Source of the DNA: Lepidodermella squamata
Taxonomy: Eukaryota; Gastrotricha
Assembly (NCBI GenBank): GCA_047495785.1
Contig: JBLDXI010000004.1
Span: forward strand, 1,240,001-1,304,000
Reading direction: 5' to 3'
DNA length: 64,000 bases
The notes below the pieces were generated by a model. The model had not been told where the DNA came from, made no database searches, and was given only the letters and a program-made list of their open reading frames with translations. Shown here in pieces: positions 11,804 through 23,579 of the stretch. The stretch's first letter is position 1, and the number at the start of each line of letters is the position of its first letter. The position numbers and the translations under genes were made by a program.

Positions 11804-13173
11804 TTATCTTTCAACATAGGTTTCGCAAAATCCGTACTTAGCAGTAACGGCGCAAAAAGTTGGAACCAAACGTAATACCGATGCTAGACTATTGTAGATT
11901 ATACAATTGTTATTATTAGGTTCAGCATAAAACAGAGCTGGATCGTATGTGAAAGCCGACCCGTCCGACCACTTAAGGACTCCTCCGGACTCATCTGCAG
12001 CAAGACCAACCCAGCCATTAATGGAGTAGCTTGCAATCACAGCTAGGTCGGCAGCCGTTTTAACAGTTGCCAAGATGCCATCCAGTTGCGAGCACTTTGC
12101 GGCTGCAGCCGAATGGTTCAAAGTACCGCTTGGGTTATTAACATAAAACACTGTCTTTCGAGCGTTTTGACACTGCGATTCGCCACTGAACGTAACATTT
12201 CCAGGGAAGCGTCTCTCAGTATCGGCGTCACAGCCGCTTGAGCTCGGTCGGCAGGTTGCTGAACCATCAGCAGTTCGCAGGCATCGATGGTAAGTGATCT
12301 ACAAACATAAATCAATCATGTTTAGCGTTGATCGCGAACTAATTAGCGATAATATGTTACTAAAATGATTCACGCAAAATAGAAGCGTTGATTACTACCA
12401 AATACCAAACCCTGAAATATTTAAGGAAATAAACTCACAGGAGGCGATATATCATTGATGCATCTGTCGTGATTCAGGTGGAAGGTCCCCAAGTCAGAGA
12501 ACAGCTTAACCTGTTATAGAAAAACTGTTGATTCCGGAAAAAGACGTGCTTTTGGTTGAGCATTACCTGAGTTTGATCTTGGAGGCAAGCGGCGTAGCAA
12601 GACGTTCGGTTGGATGAATCCTTGCACGAAACGGCATTCTGTTCAAAATATTAATGTGATTACCAAAAAGATAATTCGTTAGATCAAAACTTACTCCAAG
12701 CAGGCAGCTTTCCTTATTGATGTACACTCTGGTCGAGTACTGCCGAGTTTCGTTGCTTGCGAAGCAGCCGGAGCTTTGCAGTCGGCAGTCGTTGAACCTT
12801 TCGGTCGCAGAATCAAAGCAACGAATGTGCGTCTTTTCGCTATCCGGAACTGTGACTAATATAAACACAAATTTTAGCAGTTTTTTATCCGAATTCTTTA
12901 GTTTTTAGTTCAAGCACTAGGAACAAATTTGGAATTAACACACATCCAGGAAATTAGGATTGGCTTTAAGTCTCCACCAAGACAAAATTAATCCTACCTT
13001 CACTTCGGAAAATCGATATTGCACATAAATCAAAGAGGCGAAATGATTATAGGGTTTTTTAATCACGCCTAGGGCCCAGCTTCATCTGAATAAGAAAATG
13101 TTGATTAAGAAAATCATGAACCTTCTCCATTTGTACAAGCTGCGAGATTTGGATAGATCGTTGATTCAGTTAC
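11804..13173 (-). pseudogene. Duplicated 3' exon set of L2 (E6-E10), copy A
   Basis: Exons on the minus strand: E6 13122-13173, E7 12695-12855, E8 12567-12638, E9 12439-12510, E10 11804-12298 (stop included). All are open with GT-AG borders and match copy B. There is no 5' half attached: E1-E5 lie beyond copy B. Copy A could therefore be reached only by splicing L2 E5 past copy B into copy A E6, which would give the same protein, or it is silent. A TTTATT (AATAAA on the minus strand) at 11700-11705 provides a polyA signal. I class it as a partial gene rather than a decayed one. Confidence 0.75.
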
Positions 13174-13252
13174 CTGTTGGCAAGAAACGATAAGAATATG
13201 TCACATGGAAGCTCACTTTCTTGAAGTCAACATGCAGCGCAAAGTTTATATA

Positions 13253-13381
13253 CCCAGCGTCACCCAGCGTCATCACGGGAACATCACGGGAAAAAACAGG
13301 AGTAGAAGTAGAAACTTGTTTATTCTCAAAGCAATGAGGTTAATTTTACTTCTTCAAAGCAGCTCATCCTGAACTCAACCT
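13253..13381. repeat. Duplication junction with a third partial copy
   Basis: Most of the 129-bp spacer between the two duplicated units repeats the sequence around 11647-11755 (CACCCAGCGTCATCACGGG onward), so this short piece exists three times. The junction is therefore more complex than simple unequal crossing-over. Confidence 0.8.
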
Positions 13382-16094
13382 GAGCCAGATCCACCCATGC
13401 AGTTTTGTTTTTTCCGATCAATCGTTCAATTAATGCTGCTTCGCTAGCCGATTTAATTGATGCGATAATCATAATACCATTATCCGCGCACCTCGCAGCA
13501 GACGCATAATTAAAAGTTGCTTCACACTATCACAGTAGTATAGCGATTCTAGCCAAGATTCAAATTTAAATTTAAATAAGGATGATTCATTCGCCGATGC
13601 TCGAAACTATTTTTTATCCATCCGCGGAGCCTGAGCACAGCGAAGGTAGGTGCTTCGGCGTTGAGTTGAGACCTAATTTCGGAAACCATCAACAGAAATT
13701 TGATTGCAAACCAATTCTCCCATAACAGATTTCAGGGTTGGAAATCACCATGAAACAATTTTTGCGTTCAGACCTCTAAAACGAATTGGCTTAAGCCTTG
13801 CATTCTTTATCAAGTATCGTCAGCATCTTTTCATCTAGTAAAGTAATGTCCTTCACACGTCTTTACGAGTTGCTGGCCGCTTTGTCAGTCGTGGAAGACT
13901 TTTGACAAATAAGACAAATGAGGATGTTTGGATCGCCCAGGGCCCAGGCCCACACCGGCTTCTACAAAGCCAAACAAAGGGGTGAACAGCCGAAAACGTG
14001 GACAACTTACCGTATATACCGATTTAGAAGGCTCTGCCTTATAATTTTATCAATCAACCCTCAACCCTTGCCTTATAAACGAGACCTGCCTTTTATTTCG
14101 GCCCTGCCCTATATTGAAGTCAACTTTGAGTTGTTGCATGCAACCGTTTTCAAGCCAAAAGCACTAGAAATCGGTATTTTCACTACTTATTAAGCGTTGA
14201 TAGGATTGCAAGAAGAGTCTTAAGTGGACCGTGGACCCCGCACATTTGCGCGATCCACGCGAGTTTTAACCCTAACCACTTGGGACATGCTCATAATATG
14301 GCGCCCTGCCCTGTATTATAAATTATTGAACTCGACGCCCTGCTTGTAAACGAGACTGCCCTTTGTTTTGGTTCTGCCTTCTAAATCGGTATACACGGTA
14401 AGTATAGAAAATTTATAAGCGAAAAATCTGCTCGCCACGTGGCTAAATGCACGTAGCCTACATTTTATTACCAGAGCGTGGATCACCCAGCGTCATCACG
14501 GGAACATCACGGGAAAAAACAGGAGTAGAAGTAGAAACTTGTTTATTCTCAAAGCAATGAGGTTAATTTTACTTCTTCAAAGCAGCTCATCCTGAACCAT
14601 CAACTTGAAGAAAGATAAGGCCAACATGAATTACTTCAATGATCATTATCTTTCAACATAGGTTTCGCAAAATCCGTACTTAGCAGTAACGGCGCAAAAA
14701 GTTGGAACCAAACGTAATACCGATGCTAGACTATTGTAGATTATACAATTGTTATTATTAGGTTCAGCATAAAACAGAGCTGGATCGTATGTGAAAGCCG
14801 ACCCGTCCGACCACTTAAGGACTCCTCCGGACTCATCTGCAGCAAGACCAACCCAGCCATTAATGGAGTAGCTTGCAATCACAGCTAGGTCGGCAGCCGT
14901 TTTAACAGTTGCCAAGATGCCATCCAGTTGCGAGCACTTTGCGGCTGCAGCCGAATGGTTCAAAGTACCGCTTGGGTTATTAACATAAAACACTGTCTTT
15001 CGAGCGTTTTGACACTGCGATTCGCCACTGAACGTAACATTTCCAGGGAAGCGTCTCTCAGTATCGGCGTCACAGCCGCTTGAGCTCGGTCGGCAGGTTG
15101 CTGAACCATCAGCAGTTCGCAGGCATCGATGGTAAGTGATCTACAAACATAAATCAATCATGTTTAGCGTTGATCGCGAACTAATTAGCGATAATATGTT
15201 ACTAAAATGATTCACGCAAAATAGAAGCGTTGATTACTACCAAATACCAAACCCTGAAATATTTAAGGAAATAAACTCACAGGAGGCGATATATCATTGA
15301 TGCATCTGTCGTGATTCAGGTGGAAGGTCCCCAAGTCAGAGAACAGCTTAACCTGTTATAGAAAAACTGTTGATTCCGGAAAAAGACGTGCTTTTGGTTG
15401 AGCATTACCTGAGTTTGATCTTGGAGGCAAGCGGCGTAGCAAGACGTTCGGTTGGATGAATCCTTGCACGAAACGGCATTCTGTTCAAAATATTAATGTG
15501 ATTACCAAAAAGATAATTCGTTAGATCAAAACTTACTCCAAGCAGGCAGCTTTCCTTATTGATGTACACTCTGGTCGAGTACTGCCGAGTTTCGTTGCTT
15601 GCGAAGCAGCCGGAGCTTTGCAGTCGGCAGTCGTTGAACCTTTCGGTCGCAGAATCAAAGCAACGAATGTGCGTCTTTTCGCTATCCGGAACTGTGACTA
15701 ATATAAACACAAATTTTAGCAGTTTTTTATCCGAATTCTTTAGTTTTTAGTTCAAGCACTAGGAACAAATTTGGAATTAACACACATCCAGGAAATTAGG
15801 ATTGGCTTTAAGTCTCCACCAAGACAAAATTAATCCTACCTTCACTTCGGAAAATCGATATTGCACATAAATCAAAGAGGCGAAATGATTATAGGGTTTT
15901 TTAATCACGCCTAGGGCCCAGCTTCATCTGAATAAGAAAATGTTGATTAAGAAAATCATGAACCTTCTCCATTTGTACAAGCTGCGAGATTTGGATAGAT
16001 CGTTGATTCAGTTACCTGTTGGCAAGAAACGATAAGAATATGTCACATGGAAGCTCACTTTCTTGAAGTCAACATGCAGCGCAAAGTTTATATA
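13382..16094. repeat. Direct duplication, copy B (2713 bp)
   Basis: Second copy of 10540-13252. It is joined to the 5' half of L2 and ends directly at the TA target site of the MITE at 16097. Confidence 0.9.
14010..14398. mobile_element. TA-flanked MITE, copy in unit B
   Basis: Identical copy of the element at 11168-11556, carried along by the 2.7-kb segmental duplication rather than by a separate transposition. Confidence 0.75.
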
Positions 16095-18755
16095 TACAGT
16101 GAAACCCCGATTTGGCGTCATCTACGGGCCGGCCATAAAATCGGGCGGGAAATCCGAAAAGACGGATAATCCGGGTCAATTTACATGCAATGCTATGCTG
16201 CGGGGAAAAATGAAGATTTTTCATCCCCTTATCTTTTGCATACCCGGATTTCTCGTAGACGGAAAATAAAAGGACGCCAAATCGGGGTTTCACTGTATAT
16301 TCTTGAAGCCCACGACTTCCCCTTTCCAACAATTTATTAATTTCAAAATTTCGCTGATTACGTAACATTCATGACGCTAAAATCGATCGATTTAGCTAAT
16401 GTTTGATCAGCTGCAAGCAATCACCTGTTACGTACCCCTAAAAAATTCCTTAACCCGTATTAGCCGAAACACACGCCCGTGTGTAGCAATTTTAAAAAAT
16501 TGCAGAAAAATAACAGTGATAGTTGTAGTTAAAAAAAGAATATATTCTGGTTCCTCATGGTCTTAACTATGTTAAAGGAATTTTTAGGATTTTTTCGTCA
16601 ATTGTTGTCATGGAGAAAATATTACGCAACCGTTACACACTTGGCTGGTCGTGAAAAAAACAGTAGTCGCGTGTTTTTTTCGACCTGGCACGCGATGGCC
16701 AGTAGTTTGTGGCCTGAAAAGCTTTTGTAATTTCATTTTCCAGGTCTTAAGCTATTTATTAAAAAAAAAATTACTATCATAGTGTTCACCGACTTAACGG
16801 TATTAATTTTTAAAAAACACCACACACCGGTGTGTGTTCAGGCACAAAGTGAACTATTCAAGAATATCATATTTTTACTATAACACCGCTATAACCTCGA
16901 ATTGATGATCACTTATGCTTGGATTCCACCAAAGTAAGCCTGGGGATCAAGATTCTACAGTTTCCGGACTTCCATGCGCCTCACATTGCTAAAAAACAAA
17001 ATATGTGCATTTTTTACGTCTAAAAAACGTGCTTAAATGGAAATTACTCCAGAATGGTCGCCGACTGTCGCAAAATGCTTTCAAATTATTGTTGGTCAAT
17101 GTTTATGCGATAACGTTACGCATATTTGTGAAGCCTGATGGTCATCCAACATGTCCCACATAAAAAACAAGCGTAAAAAATGAGAGGTCAAAAAGTTAAG
17201 TTTGGTTTTTTTGGAAAAATTTCATGGAAATTGGAAGAGAGCATGTTGAAATGACCTAAACTACATTTTTCCGCACAAGAATCCTCCACATTGGCGAGAT
17301 TTTACATTTTTTGTAAAAAAAATTGCATTTTTTCGGGCAGCGCATTGCGCCTGGACACACACCGGTGTGTGGTTACGTAACTCCGTAACGGTGCATGATA
17401 AAAATATACGGTTTTCAGATTTGGAATCAGCGTTAAAAGTTACACTAGAATCTCACGTCAAAATAATTTTCACTAATCGGCATCTAGGGTCAGGTTTATA
17501 CGGGTTAATTATGAAAGTTCCTGGATGATCATGTTCTGCAATTTACTACTCGAAATGGAAAACTGCAAAAATATCAGGGTTTTCGCCGCGTGAAACCGAA
17601 ATTTAAAATCGCTAACCCAATTTGACGGACATGAGTACGAGTTCGGAACACAGCTCATGGTGGCATTGTTTGAGGTGCATCGTTTGAATTGCAGGTTCTG
17701 AATAAATAGATAATAGACAACACTGTAACAGACAGGAAACTAACCATCTCTCCATATTGAATTTATTTGAGGTGTTATTGCAAAAAGCATGGCACGTGAG
17801 CACATTTCAAATAAACGAACTCTCCTAATTCGACCATTATAATTTTACATAATTTCAAAAATCAATAACAAAAAAGGGTCACAGGGTTCAATCATTTCCA
17901 GCTAATAAATTACTAAATCGGATTTTTTCAAATTTTTTCTCGATCCAGTTCTCTATTGGACGATATACAATTTGTCTGCTAAATAACTTTGATTTTCAGA
18001 TTATTTTCGGCCGAGCAAATGGGCTTTGAATTCTCTCACTGAGTTGCTTTGTTTAGAGATATTCTAGCAAAAACAATTAGTTAAGGTCAGCAAAAATTCA
18101 CTATGTCGAGTAGGTTAGTTTCCTATCTGTTACTTTGTTGTCTATTTAATTCATATCGAACTTCGAACTTAACAGAACATCACGTTTATTGAGTTTCTCC
18201 AATATTAACCTCAAATACGGCTTTGTACTTCTCGCATTCGTTGAGGTTGAACCGCAAGTTCATCACTGGGTTTGACTTGGCGAACCAGAACAACTGAAAA
18301 TAAATTCAAACCAAAGCTTCATCAATGAGCAAATTTGCCCTAAATATTACGGGCAAGTGACCCGGGTTGTTACAACCAATGTTGGCAGGCACGCAAAATG
18401 GAGTTAGCTTCTCGTATTTGTAGCACATCCGGGCATTCTGTAATTGAGAGATATAATACTCTGAACGGTTAGATACCAATCTCACCCCACGATTGCACAC
18501 TCCGGCTCTGCGGAAAACTGGACCGAGCTAGATAATGGAAAATTTCAAGTCAAAGTGGTCGTGAATTGACAATAAAAATAAACCTACGCGGTATTCCCGT
18601 AGTCGATCGCAGCCATCGGCAGCTGGTACGCAGTTGGTGAATCGGTTGCTAAACTGCGAGAAGCACCGAACCCAGTTCAACGGCTTCCCCGAAGCCATGT
18701 CGCATGACGCCAGCACGAGTGCTAGCAGTAGTAGAGCACAGTGATACGAAATCAT
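14646..18755 (-). CDS. L2: secreted five-unit cysteine-rich C-type lectin, type A CTLD
   Basis: Ten exons: E1 18588-18755, E2 18486-18527, E3 18351-18437, E4 18210-18293, E5 17617-17697, E6 15964-16015, E7 15537-15697, E8 15409-15480, E9 15281-15352, E10 14646-15140. The product is about 437 aa. ATG 18755 starts a hydrophobic signal peptide (residues 1-23). Five units of C-x(8-10)-C-x6-C...C follow, then a CTLD in the last 115 residues with WVGLAA, KWSDGSAFTY and the EPN triplet of sugar-binding CTLDs. The WND motif is absent, so calcium or sugar binding is uncertain. Intron 5 (16016-17616) is swollen by two transposons. All junctions are GT-AG; the only phase-1 junction is E6/E7. PolyA signal (TTTATT) at 14542-14547. 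The 3' half is duplicated downstream as copy A. Confidence 0.87.
16097..16295. mobile_element. Pogo/Tigger-type MITE, 199 bp
   Basis: Near-perfect terminal inverted repeats CAGTGAAACCCCGATTTGGC at both ends are flanked by TA on each side (16095-16096 and 16296-16297). The CAGTG start and TA target are typical of pogo/Tigger-like elements. The interior is non-coding. It lies in intron 5 of L2 and abuts the right border of duplicated unit B. Confidence 0.9.
16454..17504. mobile_element. Non-autonomous piggyBac-like element
   Basis: TTAA occurs at both borders (16450-16453 and 17505-17508). The ends are inverted CCCGTATTAGCC / CCCGTATAAACC, the start and target expected for piggyBac-type elements. 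Palindromes resembling ACACACCGGTGTGT sit near 16470, 16820 and 17355, two of them subterminal. No transposase frame is present in the 1051 bp. It sits inside intron 5 of L2. Confidence 0.75.
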
Positions 18756-18885
18756 TTGAATCGCCTTTTACTAATTGCTGATAATCCTTGTGATTGATTG
18801 CAAGCCGGATGAAATAAAAATACAATAAAATAAATTTAGTTTGAATGAGAATTAGGAGCAAAATCACGTAGGAATTGGTGAAAGT

Positions 18886-18925
18886 TTCGACGAATGAAAT
18901 GTGAATGACACAGCGCGTGCGATTT
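18886..18925 (-). promoter_or_regulatory. Shared L-gene upstream motif (L2)
   Basis: Minus strand reads GTCATTCACATTTCATTCG about 130-160 nt upstream of the L2 ATG. The same motif precedes L3, L4, L5 and L6; it is likely part of their promoter or transcription start. Confidence 0.5.
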
Positions 18926-19687
18926 TTCGAGGAGCCACGCGCCACTCCTGTTTTTGTAAGCAGGCTCGTGGAGTTTAATCAAACATTAAAAATTGCTCAA
19001 ACACGGCTCTTGTTTTTTGGCGACGATCAACTGCACAGTGGCCGCTCGCGTGTCAGAGAGTCCATGTCGGAATTGTACAAGTTATATTATTTTAAAATAT
19101 CGTGAAATTCCTCTAGACTAAAGTTTAAATTTCATTGCTCTCTTCTCTCTCCTCTTTTGAGTCATTTCGATTATCAGGGCTATACGCAATAATGTTAATG
19201 CGAGCAGTAGAGTGAGGCGAGCAGTAGAGTGAAATTGCAATTCACGATGGAAAACATTTGAAATGACCGGTAACAAGTGAAAAGAGGGGTTTGGCGAGTT
19301 TTCTGTATTTTTTTCCGCAAAACGTTTATTCACGATTCTTGCTTGGATTCCAAGATGTTTGTCGTCATGCTTTTGGAATATTTCAGACCTCTATAATGCT
19401 ACCATCCTCCTTAAACGCGGAATAGCCGATTGCACCCCTGAAAGGTGTTATTGATTCAGGTTGCCGTGAAGACACTGGTTTGATCCCAACAAAATGTTTG
19501 AATATCTAGCGAGATTCCTCACCACAGATTAACCCAACAAATTAGGCGAACGGAAAGAGGGTTAACATTTTGTTGCAAGCCTAGTTTATTCTACTGGTAT
19601 TTTGTTGCATCAGTAACATTAACATGAAATAAATGATAGATAACAGCCATTTTGAAAGATAACGACAGTCTCAATGCTCAATTGTCC

Positions 19688-22145
19688 TCATTCTACATAG
19701 GTTTCGCAAACTCCGTAGCCTTTTCCATAGCTGCAAGCACTGTAACCGATCTTATTCCACAGCCAACCACATCCATTAGGATCGAGCCCGTACCAATACA
19801 GTTTTGGATCCCATATGACATCCGAACCGTCCGACCATTTGAAACCGCCGGGATGTGGAGCAAGACCTATCCAGAGATATTGACCGCTGGGTCCAGCACT
19901 GGTAACCAGTGCTACGTCGTCAGCCGATTTGACAGTTGCCAAGATGCTATCCTGTTGCGAACACATTTCAGCGATTACCGTAAAATTCATCCTATAACTG
20001 CCATCGCCAACAGAAAACAATTTCTTTCTAGCGTTTTTGCACTTGGATTCGCTGCTGAACGTAACATTTGCCGGGAAACGTGTCTCAGTGTTGGCGTCAC
20101 ACCCGGTTGAGCTCGGTCGGCAGGTTACTGAACCGTCAGCAGTTCGCAGGCATCGATAGTGAGGGATCTATCAACAAAAATAGTATTAATCATGTATCAA
20201 ATTAGTCTGTTATTTCAAATGTTTTAGTCAAATATTATATTATTATAGCCCCTGGCGAACATACGAGCGACAATCAAATCAAATGAATTGATGTATGAAG
20301 TGATCAGTGACGAATTGTTGATTATCCGTTCTAATTCATGGTACAATATCACGCGTTGAATTTTGAGAAATTTAAAAGTTTGAAATTTTAGATGAAATTA
20401 ACTCACAGGAGGCGATATATCATTCATGCATTTGTCGTAATTCAGCTGAAAGGTCCCCGAGTCCGAGAACAGCTTATCCTGTTATAGAAAAACAGTCGTT
20501 ACCGGTAAAAGCCGCGCTTTTGGCTGAGATTTACCTGAGTTTGATCTTGGGGACAAGCAGCGTAGCAAGACGTTCGGTTAGATGAATCCTTACACGAAAC
20601 GGCATTCTGTCAAAGGAGAAAAACCTGAGTATTCAAATTTGCTGAAACAAAAAGAATAAATTACTCCGAGCAGGCAAGCTGCACGGTTGATGTAGACTTT
20701 GCTCGAGTATTGCTGAGTTTCATTGCTAGCAAAGCAGCCGGGGCTTTGCGGCCGACAGTCGTGGAATTCGCGACTTATCGAATCGAAACAGCGGATGTGT
20801 GGCTGTTCAGTGATCGGAACAGAGACTGCGGTTAAAAAACACAACTTATGTTATTTTTTTCCCCGTTGCGAAAATTCTCAGCGGCAATTAACCGGTGTCC
20901 CAATAATTTTGTAATTTTGTAAAGCATCAAATTTTGTAATGCAGGAATAAAAATCCCCGGAATTTTTTTTCAATCATTGGTGTATTGTTTTCAAAGAAAT
21001 ACCTGAATTCACCAACCATTAAATTTGTCGAAAAATCAAGTTCCCTTATTCCATATTTATATAAGAAGGATATAACTATGAATATAGCCATTTCAAATAA
21101 CCGATTTAAACATTTGACTCACCCGAGGCGTTGATGCACGACATTAAATCTGGATAAATCGTCGATTCAGTGATCTAGAAGAGGAATAATATAGAATATT
21201 AGCAGGAATATTAGCATTTTCGTAGATACCGAAATTCAAGCCTAGGCGGCACCCCCTTTGTCGGCACTTTGATGTTCTTTGTAGTGCCGTCCAGGCTTGT
21301 ATTTTGGTAACTACGGTATATAATTAACCTTTCGAACTGAGAATTTTCCCGATTTACCATAATTGAGTAATTTAATTGAGGATTTGAATTCAAATAGGAA
21401 GAAAATTCGACAACACTAACCCAGTTTTCAGGGCAAGTGAACGGATCGGGAACACACGTTTTGATGGCGTCATTCGAGGTGCAGCGCCGGAAGTTTGACA
21501 ATTTCTGCGAAGGGATGAATGAAAAGCTAAACGATTGAGCTAAGACAACAGTTGAAAGCTCTCACATCGAATACAGCGCGTTGTTTCTCGCATTCATTGA
21601 GGTTGTATTTCAAACTCAACGTCGCACTCTGATCGTTGAACCAGAAAGTCTGAAATACAAAAGTCATATTACGATTTGAAAAAGCAGAAAAATAAGATTT
21701 AGAGACTTCAAATAATGCAATGAGGCTTACATTCATATCGCCAGGGTTGTTACAGCCAATGTTACCAGGTACGCAAAACGGAGTGAGAGCCTCGTATTTG
21801 TAACACATTCGGGCATTCTATAGACAAAACAGGGCATTAATTAACGAAAATAAACTGAAGAATAAAACTAACCCCAGTGTTGCAGACGCCAGTTGTTCGA
21901 AAAATGCCGCCCCACTAGTTAGAGAAAAATTCAACAACCATCAGGTTACTGCATGCATGCAAGTAAATCGTGGAATAAACCTGGTATTCGGTGAGTGGAT
22001 TACAGCCATCGGCAGCTGGTACGCAGTTGGTGAATCGGTTGCTGAACTGCGAGAAGCAGCGGACCCAGTTCAATTCTTTACCCGAAGCCGGGTCACTTGA
22101 CGCCAGCAATAGGGTTAGCAGCAGAGCACAGTGATACGGAACCAT
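19688..22145 (-). CDS. L3: secreted five-unit cysteine-rich C-type lectin, type A CTLD
   Basis: The clearest family member. Exons: E1 21981-22145, E2 21873-21914, E3 21731-21817, E4 21566-21649, E5 21421-21504, E6 21123-21174, E7 20665-20825, E8 20535-20606, E9 20407-20478, E10 19688-20167. The protein is 432 aa. A signal peptide spans about residues 1-22. Units have cysteines at 30/41/48/66, 74/84/91/118, 134/143/150/167, 184/195/202/222 and 279/289/296 plus one more. E8-E9 (226-273) form a linker with extra cysteines. The CTLD runs from about 320 to 432 with LWIGLAPHPGG, KWSDGSD and a terminal GVCETYVE; the EPN position reads DPN, so canonical sugar binding is doubtful. Introns are 55-297 nt. 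PolyA signal TTTATT at 19585-19590. A shared upstream motif lies about 50-85 nt before the ATG. Confidence 0.92.
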
Positions 22146-22192
22146 CTGATCGAATGTGCCTTGGAAAAAAATCAGTTAAAATGTTACAATGC

Positions 22193-22232
22193 GAAATTGT
22201 ATCGAATGAATCGTGAATGACGGTGCGTTGTT
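22193..22232 (-). promoter_or_regulatory. Shared L-gene upstream motif (L3)
   Basis: Minus strand contains GTCATTCACGATTCATTCG followed by ATACAATTT. About 140 bp around it, extending to about 22330, is conserved with the upstream region of L5 (31300-31445). Confidence 0.55.
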
Positions 22233-22245
22233 GTTGTTGTTGTTT

Positions 22246-23579
22246 TTGATATTTTTTATGGCGACACTCCTTGTGGTGCGATATGGAACGTGTCACGTGT
22301 CTGTTTTATTTTCGGCGCGTGTTGAAGAGTTCAAGTCCGTGTTTCTCCCGATTGAGTTCAGTTTTGAAGCATTTTCCATTTTATCATGATTTGAAGAAAA
22401 GTTTGAAGAAAATAATTGACAAAAAAATATCCGCAATTGGGCACGAATTACAGGATAAAAATAAAAAAATTGTGGTTCCAATCGATCCTACAGCATAGTC
22501 TGTACACGTCACTGGGAAAATTGAGCAAAATCACTACGATTCTCGATTGCTCCGATTTCTTGCAGGAATTTCTTCGCAATATTTGATAATTAATCCGCTT
22601 TTCAATTTCATCTCAAAGAATACAAAATGGGTTCGAAAACGGGTTCGGGTAATACTACGATGCCGGTCCCTTCGCGAAAGAAGGCTAACAAACCAAAGCC
22701 ACCTATGAACCATAATATCAACATTCAAGATAAACCCGTGCCCAGTGGGTTTATTATCCTCTATTTTGCTAGAAAATTGACTGTTTTCTTTTATTTGTTC
22801 TGCGAATTTCAAATGTTTGAGCGGTTTGCAATAATTAAATGGATTGATTGCCTGATCATTGAGGTGAACTGGGTTCGCTGCTTCAGCAAGAAATTTAGCT
22901 GCTGCCGGTGACTGGGATCCTCAGGAACGCCGCGTAGATTTTATTTTAAGAATTTTCAATTCATAGACATTAATTCTCTCATAGTTTATTCCGAATGGAG
23001 ATAAACAGGAATCCATAAATTTACTTGTTAAAAATCGATACTTTTCTCGTCCGTTGTCCGGGTCGGCTTGAAAAACAATAGAATTGAGCTGAAAAATAGC
23101 TTATAACGTCACCAGCCCAAATGACCTCAATACCACACGCCCAAATCGGTTGCGCAGTTGTTTTCTTGGAACTGGACAGTGGACAGCCCGACTGGAAAAT
23201 TCGCGTGCCGTTGCGAGCAGTGAAAAACATGAGTGGGGTCATGAAAAATGATCTCGTGAGCTCGTAAAAATCGCCGTTCGTTTTACTAAATAACTTCATT
23301 TTCCGCCGTGTTATTCAAACTTCCAATCAAACGATTTACTCTTCTCAATGCCATCCTGTTCGCCTAGTTTTTGCCCGTAGTTGCTGTTATCGCTGTTATA
23401 GTACTTGGTTGTAAAGGTTGTTTGTTAACCAAAATGTGGTTTGTATTGTTTTTATGATCACATTTGGGTCGGATTTTCCGCCGAGATGGCGCCTGAATTC
23501 GTGGAAGAAGAACTGTGGCCTCATTATTTTCATTCCTAATAAATTCCATGTTCCTAAGCTATTTTTGCGTGTTTTTCAG
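22246..23579. other. Intergenic stretch with a small E1 relic
   Basis: A plus-strand relic of E1 is visible at about 22862-22897, coding NWVRCFS before losing similarity. An open frame at 22627-22911 (basic N-terminus, 94 codons) and a minus-strand frame at 23021-23299 (92 codons) show no motif I recognise. I do not call them genes. Confidence 0.4.

Larger units (their letters stand above)
10540..13252. repeat. Direct duplication, copy A (2713 bp)
   Basis: Sequence 10540-13252 recurs at 13382-16094, offset exactly 2842 bp. The open frames compared are identical, so the event is very recent or an assembly duplication. The unit carries part of the CTLD fragment, a MITE and exons E10-E6 of L2. 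Left borders diverge at 10539/13381 and right borders at 13253/16095. Confidence 0.9.

Noticed and set aside
12118-12315. 65-codon frame overlapping the L2 E10 exon (twice, also at 14960-15157)
   Set aside because: It is the +1 frame of the real exon; the correct frame gives HRCLRTADGSATC and runs into the CTLD.
22627-22911. 94-codon plus-strand frame with a basic N-terminus
   Set aside because: No recognised motif, and its 3' end runs into an E1 relic; not enough to call a gene.
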